DNA of 64,000 nucleotides. It comes from Planctomycetota bacterium (GTDB lineage: Bacteria; Planctomycetota; Planctomycetia; Pirellulales; Lacipirellulaceae). Made by a program: the position numbers and the translations under genes. The notes under the pieces were generated by a model, which saw only the letters and a program-made list of their open reading frames with translations, ran no database searches and was not told where the DNA came from. The DNA is taken from the NCBI GenBank assembly GCA_029259915.1, contig JAJDED010000039.1, positions 124,001 through 188,000 of the forward strand, in the 5' to 3' direction. Positions 1 to 7,773 of this stretch are shown one piece after another. Position 1 is the first letter of the stretch. Each line of letters opens with the position of its first letter.

Positions 1-486
1 TTCCGCTTCGGCGGTGAAGTGAACGGTCGTCGCGTTCTGGAAAAGACGTCGTCCACCACAGGCCAGGAAGACGCGCTTCTTCAAGCTTTTTTTACGCATA
101 CTCCAATCGTCTAGCATGCCATGCACGGTAACCACGTAAGGAATTTCCTTGGCAACCAGACATTTAGATAGCTGTAGATTGCTGGGATCCCACGGCGTAT
201 GCAAATGGGCCACATCCACCTCATGCAAAAGATCGTCGAAACGGCGCAAGCCTTGTGTGCTGACCCGAGCCCCGGTCCACTTGGCAGGCTCCAGTTCAAC
301 GACCTCGGGGGTATTGCCTGCATCCGACCACTGCCTGGGCACATCGGTCGCATCAAGCGTTGCCAGAATCACTCGATGCCCTTGGACGGCCATGAGCTGG
401 CACATATCCAAGACAGCCTGCACCAATCCGCCATCTTCTGCGCGTACCCGGCGAATAAAATGAACGATCGTCAAGCGGTCATGCAT
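1..486 (-). CDS. Glycosyltransferase family 4-like, N-terminal part (cut by window edge)
   Basis: An open frame runs from ATG at 486 to the window edge and gives about 162 residues. It starts MHDRLTIVHFIRRV, followed by a GGLVQAVLDMCQLMA helix and, further on, HLHTPWDPSNL and VVTVHGMLDDW. These are typical of the N-terminal Rossmann domain of GT-B, GT4-type glycosyltransferases, where a glycine-rich first loop and an HxHxPW-like strand line the active cleft. A stop codon lies two codons upstream of the ATG, so the start is well fixed. The gene lies 31 bp downstream of the Wzy-like gene on the same strand, so the two are probably co-transcribed. The family is clear from the fold pattern. The sugar donor and acceptor cannot be inferred, and the C-terminal nucleotide-sugar-binding half is outside the window. 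Confidence 0.75.
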   Translation of the reverse strand, partial: MHDRLTIVHFIRRVRAEDGGLVQAVLDMCQLMAVQGHRVILATLDATDVPRQWSDAGNTPEVVELEPAKWTGARVSTQGLRRFDDLLHEVDVAHLHTPWDPSNLQLSKCLVAKEIPYVVTVHGMLDDWSMRKKSLKKRVFLACGGRRLFQNATTVHFTAEAE

Positions 487-517
487 GGGCAGTTAAGATC
501 GCAAACAGGTTGCCTGG

Positions 518-1846
518 CTAACGCGACTGAGGCCAGGGAGCATAGTACGATTGCTGCACCGAGCGCCCAAACATCTTGTTGGCGAAGAACAAAATTACAA
601 ATGCGGATATGAAGCTCAATACAATAAGGTTCGTAAATACAGAAATACCGCCACGAGCCAAGCCAAGTAACTGAGCGATCGTACAACCGGCAGGCAAAAG
701 AATGAATGGATTGAAAGGATTTAGCCTTATGAGTTCATCGAAGAATCGCAAAAACTGTCCAAAAAATAACGCGTAGACAATCACCGCCCAAAATCCTCCC
801 TCTGCAGCGGCGTAGCCGATCACCCCAGGTGGAAGCAGAATTGCGTCTTGGTTCACCCCGCGGACTCGTCCAAGTCGCGCTGTAGTATTTCCCAACGGGA
901 CTGGCTTTTCAGGCCACAAAATGCGGGGGACATACCAGTAGGCCATATACTGCAAACTGAAAAGTGGTCTCATCTCGAATTGAGCAGGCCACTGTTCCAC
1001 TGCCCATAGTGCAGCCGTGCCGGTGGCCTGCCCGGCCAAGATGTCTTTTAAGCCTTTGTCGATTTTCGCCGAAACCATCGATTGCATCGTGTCGCGCACA
1101 TCCGATTGGGCAGTTCTGTTATCGCGAATCGCTGTAAAAGCGCTGATTACTACTAGCACGCCAACCATAATTGGAAAAATGTACATCAACATTCTAGCCG
1201 GCGGAAGTTGTCGAACCCGGCGATGATAAACGCCCCAGGCAAATCCCATGAGCACCCCAAGCATTGCTCGGCGTCCAAACGAACCCACCATGCTAATCGC
1301 AAAACTTGAGCCCACAATCACTAGCATTAGCGCTGTGAAAGCGAGATTAAACCGTCGATTGCTCCATACCCAGCCCGCAATCGCAGCTGCCACAGAAGCC
1401 AAAGCAATTGCAACCTGCACAGAGACTGTACGAATGAAAGGGATATGGGGACCGATAAATCGTGTCGGCAATGCGATAAGAACAATCGCAATTGCCAGCC
1501 CGATGAAAAACGAATCGCCAATATCGCGCGGCGGGCCAGAAAACTTTTTTGCAAACCAGGATGCCAGCTTTAGCCTATGATAGCTCAGCAAGAAAACCGC
1601 GATATAAACAACGGTAAATAATAAGTAAATTTTACTGGTCTTGGCGGGAGAACTCACTCTGAACAAGTAGAACTTTTCCGTATAGAGCGCAATGGCCGGA
1701 CTGATCAGTTGGTAGACAATAAACCCAAAGAGATACAGATTGCGAAAGCTGAACATGTCGACACGACGCGACAAACCCTGAACCAGCATCATGAATGCCA
1801 GGGCAAACGCCAAAAAACTCAGCACATAAACAACTGTATATTGCAT
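518..1846 (-). CDS. Polytopic membrane protein, probable O-antigen/exopolysaccharide polymerase (Wzy-like)
   Basis: The protein is about 442 residues with at least ten hydrophobic segments and a large central loop. It has no enzyme signature I recognise. Size, topology and position between glycosyltransferase genes fit a Wzy-type polysaccharide polymerase, which joins lipid-linked repeat units on the periplasmic face. Wzy proteins are too divergent to call from motifs, so this rests on context and topology. The frame is open back to a GTG at 1873, but ATG at 1846 opens directly into the first membrane helix (MQYTVVYVLSF) and I prefer it. Neither start has a convincing ribosome-binding site. 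An O-antigen ligase (WaaL-like) is the main alternative. Confidence 0.55.
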   Translation of the reverse strand: MQYTVVYVLSFLAFALAFMMLVQGLSRRVDMFSFRNLYLFGFIVYQLISPAIALYTEKFYLFRVSSPAKTSKIYLLFTVVYIAVFLLSYHRLKLASWFAKKFSGPPRDIGDSFFIGLAIAIVLIALPTRFIGPHIPFIRTVSVQVAIALASVAAAIAGWVWSNRRFNLAFTALMLVIVGSSFAISMVGSFGRRAMLGVLMGFAWGVYHRRVRQLPPARMLMYIFPIMVGVLVVISAFTAIRDNRTAQSDVRDTMQSMVSAKIDKGLKDILAGQATGTAALWAVEQWPAQFEMRPLFSLQYMAYWYVPRILWPEKPVPLGNTTARLGRVRGVNQDAILLPPGVIGYAAAEGGFWAVIVYALFFGQFLRFFDELIRLNPFNPFILLPAGCTIAQLLGLARGGISVFTNLIVLSFISAFVILFFANKMFGRSVQQSYYAPWPQSR

Positions 1847-2134
1847 GGCACTCGGCTCAAGAAACCCGTTCACACATTGGGAGTAGCCAGGATCGGGTAC
1901 GAGGCAGCTTTGACAGTACTACCTCAACATTCCTAGTTTAGGTTTGATTTCCTGCTTTGCGAGGGATCCCATAAGGCAGAATCGCTACAAGCCGCATCAC
2001 TGGACCAGTCCGCTCGGACGTTAAACTCCTCGAAATGTCAAACCCCGCAGAATATGTTTTACTTTAGCACAGTTCCTAGATATACTTTACCGCATCGAAC
2101 GCATTGAATGGAAGGATTGGGAGGTAAATTGCAG

Positions 2135-3418
2135 ATGGTTTCGTCAAAGCACAGCATTTGCTTCACTGTGCCTCTGTTTTTCTCGATCGTATTGCATGGC
2201 GCATCAGCGGAAGTCATGCTCAACTGGGTCGATGTTGGCGATCCGGGCAATCCTGAGAATACGGTTTTGAAGAAAGATGGTACGAGTGGATACGGTGCCG
2301 TTGGTTACGAATTTCGCATAGGCAAATACGAGACAACCAACTTCCAATACTCCGAATTTCTCAATGCAGTTGCTGCCACAGATTCTAACGATCTCTATCA
2401 CACCTCCATGGGGACGGCATTGGAAGGTGGAATCACGCGATCAGGTACTAGCGGAAGCTATACCTACTCTTTGAAGCCCAATATGGGTAACAAACCCGTG
2501 AACTTTGTGTCGTGGTTCGATGCAGCTCGCTTTGCAAATTGGCTCCACAATGGCCAGCTCGTTGGAATACAAGACAGTTCGACGACAGAGGACGGTGCCT
2601 ACACATTTAGTGGTCCCGAAACGGTCGGTACCCGCAATGCCGGAGCGCAATTTTTTCTTCCAGACGAACATGAATGGGAGAAGGCGGCTTTTTACGAACC
2701 TGGCGCTAACACATTTCTTGGAAACGGGTGGTGGCAAAACCCATCTCATAGCGATGTTTTTCCGTCGCCGGCCACAGCGGATGCGACCGGAAATGTCGAC
2801 AACCCAGGTCCCAACGTGGTTGTTTTTCGAAACTCAGCTAATTGGAACGGCACCACGCGAGGCAACGTCACCACGGTGGGTAGTGCTGGGAATGAGTCTT
2901 TCTATGGCGCAAGAGATATTGCGGGGAACGTGTTCGAATGGGTCACCCATGACCCGACGAAGCCTGACCCAAACGGTTGGGGGCCCTACAATGTTCGTGG
3001 CAGTTCGTTTTTCCAATTTGGACATGTCGACATCTACGAGCGGAATCTCGTGCATCATGATAATCACGCCATCGTCAGTAATAATGTCGGCTTCCGACTT
3101 GCGGCAGCCTTCGCAGGGCCAGATTCGGCAGATTTTAACCTCGACACTTTTGTGAATGGAGTGGACCTGGGATTGTGGGAGCAAGGTTATGGGATTTCAA
3201 CATCCGGAGATGCGAATCACGATGGCGTTTCGGATGGCGACGATTTTCTCATCTGGCAACGGCAGTTCACAGGTGTAGCATCATCTGCCGCCGCAGTGCA
3301 TGTGCCCGAACCCACCTCGTGGCTGGTCTTCTCTGGCCTGATTACCATTTTCTTGGCCTGTCGGGGTGATCGCTTCGGCTCCACCTACTTCACGCCACAA
3401 AACCTCCGAGCAAGATGA
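2135..3418 (+). CDS. Exported SUMF1/FGE-sulfatase-like domain protein with dockerin-like segment and PEP-CTERM sorting signal
   Basis: The protein is 427 residues. Residues 1-25 form a signal peptide ending HGASA. About 30-325 is a formylglycine-generating-enzyme-type (SUMF1) fold, seen in KYETTNFQYSEFLNAV, PVNFVSWFDAARFANWL, LPDEHEWEKAAFY, DIAGNVFEW and a final VGFR. About 333-378 is the aspartate-rich, calcium-loop-like dockerin segment common in planctomycetes. Residues 390 onward are VPEPTSW, a hydrophobic stretch and an Arg-containing tail, which is a PEP-CTERM signal. The start is ATG 2135 because GGGAGG lies ten bases upstream and a clean signal peptide follows; an ATG at 2108 is in frame but poorer. 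Apart from one cysteine in the signal and one in the tail, the protein has none, so the FGE catalytic cysteine pair is absent and it is unlikely to activate sulfatases. It probably acts outside the cell as a binding or structural protein. Confidence 0.85.
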   Translation: MVSSKHSICFTVPLFFSIVLHGASAEVMLNWVDVGDPGNPENTVLKKDGTSGYGAVGYEFRIGKYETTNFQYSEFLNAVAATDSNDLYHTSMGTALEGGITRSGTSGSYTYSLKPNMGNKPVNFVSWFDAARFANWLHNGQLVGIQDSSTTEDGAYTFSGPETVGTRNAGAQFFLPDEHEWEKAAFYEPGANTFLGNGWWQNPSHSDVFPSPATADATGNVDNPGPNVVVFRNSANWNGTTRGNVTTVGSAGNESFYGARDIAGNVFEWVTHDPTKPDPNGWGPYNVRGSSFFQFGHVDIYERNLVHHDNHAIVSNNVGFRLAAAFAGPDSADFNLDTFVNGVDLGLWEQGYGISTSGDANHDGVSDGDDFLIWQRQFTGVASSAAAVHVPEPTSWLVFSGLITIFLACRGDRFGSTYFTPQNLRAR

Positions 3419-3783
3419 GGCTCTCAGGGCTTAAATAAGAGTAGTAAAATGTCTCCACTAGGAAAAGTGATCGCGAGTCAATTGTAGCAAGAGTTGTCAA
3501 ACGGACTCGTCGGATCTGTTTCGACACGGTGCGCACCATCTGCTAACAAAGTGCGTGTAAGTACCGTTTTCTTTAAATGTTTGAGCCTTTACCCATGGAA
3601 GCCCTATAAATTTCTTGTGTTTATGAACAATGGCATTAGAATAAGGGGACACGACTAGGGCCTGGAAAGCCTTCTTTCCAGTGAGAAATTTATTTTTGGA
3701 CAGCGGGGTTTGAGTAGATTTATTTCTTGCTCTTCAAATGACGTAGTCATTTGCACATCATTGTTTCATCTCCGCTGAATACC
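3419..3783. other. Intergenic region with two perfect hairpins upstream of the sulfatase gene
   Basis: No gene is evident in these 365 bases. The stretch is AT-richer than its flanks. It holds an 8-bp perfect stem with a 4-base loop at 3662-3681 (CTGGAAAG/CTTTCCAG) and a second 8-bp perfect dyad at 3735-3753. It presumably carries the terminator of the SUMF1-like gene and the promoter and leader of the sulfatase gene. Confidence 0.5.
3735..3753. promoter_or_regulatory. Perfect dyad (possible operator or leader hairpin) before the sulfatase gene
   Basis: CAAATGAC and GTCATTTG are exact inverted copies separated by GTA. The centre is about 40 bases before the preferred ATG at 3784. Its size and symmetry suit a dimeric repressor site; a leader RNA hairpin is the alternative. 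No matching copy was noticed elsewhere in the window. Confidence 0.35.
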
Positions 3784-6700
3784 ATGAACTCTCAAATCTG
3801 TTGGAATCGTTCTTCCTGCTGGCTAACCATTGCGCTCTCTTTGGTAAGTGCAATGACAGTTTGTCTTAACAACCGTGCTCACGGCCAGACACCGAATATC
3901 GTGGTGATTCTCACCGACGATCAGGGTTGGAGCAACACGTCCGTGCAGATGGACCCCAATGTTCCGGGGTCGAAGAGCGATTTTTATCAGACCCCGCGGT
4001 TGGAACAGCTCGCGAACGCCGGAATGCGATTCTCCAATGGTTATGCCTCCGCGTCGGTCTGTGCGCCGACGCGCGCCGCAATTCAGACGGGCATGAGCGT
4101 TGCGCAACTTCAGATACCCGACTTGCCCATTAATGCCCCAGGTCAGTCACGATGGGTACGCTCCGAGAGAAAGGGACTGACGCCACCCGCGTCGGAAGAT
4201 TTAGAACCAGATGCGTTCACAATTCCAAAGATGATTAAACAGGCCAACGCAAACTATGTGACGGCTCACTACGGCAAATGGCATCTTGATTTTCCGACTG
4301 GGATTAGTCCCGCGACTGCTGGCTACGACTTTGATAATCCCATATCGCCGCTCCCGCCGGACGAGGTGGACCCTTGGGGCTCGTTTCAAATTGCTAACTT
4401 AGCCAACAACTTCATGCAGGATCGGGTCACCAACAGCGAGCCATTCTTTATGCAACTGTCGCATAAAGCGGTACACGAGCCAGTTCGCTCACGTCAGGTG
4501 ATTCGAGATAAGTACGCAGCGCTTCCACCAGGGACCGTGCATAACGATCCAGCCTTTGCCGCGATGACCGAAGATCTTGATACGTCGGTTGGTATGGTTC
4601 TTGACAAGATCACGGAACTGGGTATTGAGGATAACACGTATGTTGTCTTTGTCTCTGACAATGGGGCGCAAACCACGTTTAGCTCTAACCTCCCACTATC
4701 TTGGGGGAAGTCGACCATACGAGAGGGTGGCATCCGAGTGCCGTTCGTCGTGAGTGGTCCTAATGTGGCTGCAGGCAGTGTTAGCGATGTCCCCGTGACG
4801 ACGACTGATCTGTTCACGACTATCGCCGATCTTGTGGGGCACAACGGTCCACTGCCCAGCGAACTTGAAGGCGCCAGCATCGTGCCCTTGTTGCATAACG
4901 GCGGACAGCTACCTGCTGGAACGGATCATCTGACGAGAAATTTCCACGAGGGTGGCGAACTCTACTGGCACAGGCCGGTTTACTCCGACACTTTCAACTC
5001 ACCCGACTCCGCAGTACGAGATGGCGACTTCAAGCTGCGTGTCCGATATGGCGTTGACGGTCAGCCGGACCAGCACTTTCTCTACGATTTAACCACAGAC
5101 ATCGCTGAGGCGACCAATCTGGCAGGCTTGATGCCTCAAAAGGTCACGGAACTTAGAGGCAAGTTGGACAGATATCTTGAAGCCGTCGACGCCTCGCAAG
5201 CGTATGAGGTCGAGGCCAACGTGGTCATGGAGTGGGATGCCTCCCAGCCGGGAAAGGACCAAAATGGATGGCGGTCGACGATCGATCTCGACTACAAAGG
5301 TCGTGAGACCTGGAAACTCGACAAAACAGTGAATCGGCCTACGCAGGTTCAGATCGCATCCTTTCAACCTATGCTGCCCGACCACGCATTCAAATTTATC
5401 GGCGGCGACCGCATGGACCGACTTTTTTTCCATGTTGGCCACGATGGATTGAGAGTGGACACCTCTGATCCGACCCTATCTGATTTTGATCGCTCGGCTA
5501 CCATGGAGTTCTGGATCCGACTGGACTCGCTTACCCAAGAGCAAATCTTGTTTGAATCTGGCGACGGTTCGGCAGGCATTTCCGCCACCCTTGGCGATGC
5601 AGACGCCGATGGGTTGGCAAACGACGTGCGAATGCGGGTTCTTGGCCTGGCAGGAGCAGACACTGGGGGCGCCGGCACATTAAATGACCTGACCGTGACT
5701 GCGAAGATCGACCGATTTGCCAATCCCGGAGACGATTTTATTCACGTTGTTGCCGTTTTCAACGACGACGAAAACGATCGTTATGGCGAAATCTATGTCA
5801 ATGGCACGCTAGCGGCGCGCGTCGACGGTTTGACAGGGGCTACTCAGAGCATTAACTGGGACGGATACGATCGGGCAGGTTTGGGCGGGATTGGCGGAAG
5901 CGGGCTGGGTGGCAACGGCGGTACTGGCGATTTACCCTTTAACGGTGGTTTTCAAGGCGATATGGCCTTAGTGAAGTTTTACAACCACGCTTTGACATCT
6001 AGCACTATCCGCGGCAACTACAACTCGGTACTTGATCCGGTCGATTTCGGAATCCACTCGGTCACTGGTGGAGCCGTGACGCCCGTAGAACGCCCCAGCA
6101 ATGTTTCTCTCAATGCCCAAGAGTCGTCTTCGCTGTTAGTGATCGAGGAGCGTAGCGATACGCTGGCCAGCTTGCTTGCGGTCGATGCGATCGTCACTGG
6201 CCCGGTGACCTTGAATTCTGGTAACGCTGGAACCGCAGGAAGTTTGTTGGCCGGGACCGATTTTACAAGCTACCTGCTTCAATTCGATCCGGCGAGTAAC
6301 AATGGTGCCATTATCGAATCGGTCATCGGATCGATAACATTCCAACAAGAAATCTTGGCGATCCTCTTCGATTCGGTTTCCTTGTCTGGCTCCGATGCTT
6401 TGCTCGGTGCGGTTGGCGACTATGGCAATGAAATCGATCGGGGGCTTCTCCTTACTGGCGGCGACTTCATTACAATTTCGCCGGATCAACGTACGTTGAT
6501 TTTTGATTTCAGTCTAGCTGGCGACGAACTATTGCAGTTTCGCGTGCTGACCGATCAGGTGTTGGCTGCTGATTTCGACAATAATGGGATTGTCAACGAT
6601 GTGGATCTGGCAATCTGGCAGGCGGCTTATGCAATCGACGGTACGGGCGATGCCGACTTCGATGGCGACACCGACGGCGACGATTTTCTCATCTGGCAAC

Positions 6701-6828
6701 AGCAGCTTGGTAGCGGGGCTCTTTCTACAGCCAGCGCTGTCCCGGAACCGGCCACTGTTTGGCTATTAGCGATTGCCGCGGTCTGTGGTTTTACCCGGAT
6801 GCGGATTTCTTATGCAAACTATTCTTGA
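3784..6828 (+). CDS. Exported type I sulfatase with LamG-like and dockerin-like modules and PEP-CTERM signal
   Basis: The protein is about 1014 residues. After a signal peptide ending at AHGQ comes the sulfatase fold. ILTDDQGW supplies metal ligands. CAPTRAAIQTG at about residue 93 is the C-x-P-x-R signature whose cysteine is converted to formylglycine. GKWHLD and FVSDNGAQT complete the site. About 515-690 resembles a concanavalin/LamG domain with EFWIRLDS and a glycine-rich GGIGGSGLGGNGG loop. Near 930-980 is a dockerin-like segment, then VPEPATVW and a hydrophobic PEP-CTERM tail. It should hydrolyse sulfate esters of a secreted or environmental polysaccharide while held at the envelope. The frame continues to a TTG at 3751, but ATG 3784 gives a proper signal peptide. 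It is encoded opposite to, and ends 39 bp from, the sulfotransferase gene. The substrate cannot be inferred. Confidence 0.9.
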   Translation: MNSQICWNRSSCWLTIALSLVSAMTVCLNNRAHGQTPNIVVILTDDQGWSNTSVQMDPNVPGSKSDFYQTPRLEQLANAGMRFSNGYASASVCAPTRAAIQTGMSVAQLQIPDLPINAPGQSRWVRSERKGLTPPASEDLEPDAFTIPKMIKQANANYVTAHYGKWHLDFPTGISPATAGYDFDNPISPLPPDEVDPWGSFQIANLANNFMQDRVTNSEPFFMQLSHKAVHEPVRSRQVIRDKYAALPPGTVHNDPAFAAMTEDLDTSVGMVLDKITELGIEDNTYVVFVSDNGAQTTFSSNLPLSWGKSTIREGGIRVPFVVSGPNVAAGSVSDVPVTTTDLFTTIADLVGHNGPLPSELEGASIVPLLHNGGQLPAGTDHLTRNFHEGGELYWHRPVYSDTFNSPDSAVRDGDFKLRVRYGVDGQPDQHFLYDLTTDIAEATNLAGLMPQKVTELRGKLDRYLEAVDASQAYEVEANVVMEWDASQPGKDQNGWRSTIDLDYKGRETWKLDKTVNRPTQVQIASFQPMLPDHAFKFIGGDRMDRLFFHVGHDGLRVDTSDPTLSDFDRSATMEFWIRLDSLTQEQILFESGDGSAGISATLGDADADGLANDVRMRVLGLAGADTGGAGTLNDLTVTAKIDRFANPGDDFIHVVAVFNDDENDRYGEIYVNGTLAARVDGLTGATQSINWDGYDRAGLGGIGGSGLGGNGGTGDLPFNGGFQGDMALVKFYNHALTSSTIRGNYNSVLDPVDFGIHSVTGGAVTPVERPSNVSLNAQESSSLLVIEERSDTLASLLAVDAIVTGPVTLNSGNAGTAGSLLAGTDFTSYLLQFDPASNNGAIIESVIGSITFQQEILAILFDSVSLSGSDALLGAVGDYGNEIDRGLLLTGGDFITISPDQRTLIFDFSLAGDELLQFRVLTDQVLAADFDNNGIVNDVDLAIWQAAYAIDGTGDADFDGDTDGDDFLIWQQQLGSGALSTASAVPEPATVWLLAIAAVCGFTRMRISYANYS

Positions 6829-6867
6829 ACTTCACTCGCCGCTAAAGTCTGGCCGATGTGACGGACA

Positions 6868-7698
6868 CTATCGGTCAACACGATATCTCGCCTGCATCGC
6901 TTCGCGCTCTACTTGCGTAAAGAAATGTTGCACATAGCGCGAGTCGACAATGGCATCCAGATAGGGCTGGGGAATCGTGATGCTTTGTTTAAGAATCTTG
7001 TACTTCTCGGCATAGTCGGTCTGGTCCCCTGGTTTCCCCGGAGGCAGCTGACGATTGGTGTCCGAGACACTCTTGGAACTGGCCATTGCGAAAGTTGGAA
7101 CCCCGATAAACTCTGCGAGGACTTTAGCCTTCTGTGCGTCTGGCAATTCGGTTCGCATAACGAGTACATCATACGGCCCATCACGAAATTGCATGGTGCC
7201 ACTTTGTCTGTCAAACGGGTGCTCGTAGACATTGACTCCCAGGGCAGCCTGGAACTCGTTTTCAAACCATTCGAGTGGCCGAAGATGGCGATTTGCCTGC
7301 AAGTATTCCCGACAAAAATCATCCGACAACTGGTCAGGGCTCACTGGTTCATTTTGATCCGCAGCCCCGCTTTGGTGAATTTCTTGTTCCCCATAATCGG
7401 ACCGGGCATAGGTCGAGAGAATATTATCAATGGGGCTACGTACAAGGGAGATGACCTTGGCCGCGCTGCGCTTGCCGATGATGTGCTTGCAAGCCCATCG
7501 CGCCGAGCCTGAGAAAGGATGCGTCGCGAGCTTCTTTGGATCCAGACTATGCGATCCGATCGCAAACACTCCTTGAGCCTCCAAGGAGCGCATCAAGGCA
7601 ACAGAGCCTGATCGTTGCATCGCAAGAACGAGTGTCGGAGTGCGCCGCCGGATGAAGTAGTTGATGTGTAGATCAAGAAACCTCTTGATTTTCTTCAT
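6868..7698 (-). CDS. PAPS-dependent sulfotransferase family protein
   Basis: This 276-residue cytoplasmic protein has an N-terminal P-loop-like 5'-phosphosulfate-binding segment, VLAMQRSGSVALMRSLE at about 24-40. It also has the 3'-phosphate-binding element LVRSPIDNILSTYA at about 85-98, equivalent to the R-N/S-P-x-D-x-x-x-S-x-Y pattern of sulfotransferases. These enzymes move sulfuryl groups from PAPS to a hydroxyl or amino group, here most plausibly on a glycan given the surrounding polysaccharide genes. It lies 75 bp downstream of, and on the same strand as, the kinase-ATP sulfurylase fusion, which could supply APS, the PAPS precursor. The family assignment is firm at fold level; the acceptor is unknown. 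No APS kinase is visible in the window. Confidence 0.8.
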   Translation of the reverse strand: MKKIKRFLDLHINYFIRRRTPTLVLAMQRSGSVALMRSLEAQGVFAIGSHSLDPKKLATHPFSGSARWACKHIIGKRSAAKVISLVRSPIDNILSTYARSDYGEQEIHQSGAADQNEPVSPDQLSDDFCREYLQANRHLRPLEWFENEFQAALGVNVYEHPFDRQSGTMQFRDGPYDVLVMRTELPDAQKAKVLAEFIGVPTFAMASSKSVSDTNRQLPPGKPGDQTDYAEKYKILKQSITIPQPYLDAIVDSRYVQHFFTQVEREAMQARYRVDR

Positions 7699-7773
7699 AG
7701 ACCCGTCACCCTACTTCGCAACACTACTTCAAAACATCGACGAGTGGCACTCTAACCCATTCAACGAAGAAAC

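Noticed and set aside
2135-3418. The SUMF1-like protein as activator of the neighbouring sulfatase
   Set aside because: It has no cysteine in the mature part and is exported, whereas sulfatases are activated before or during export by cysteine-dependent FGE.
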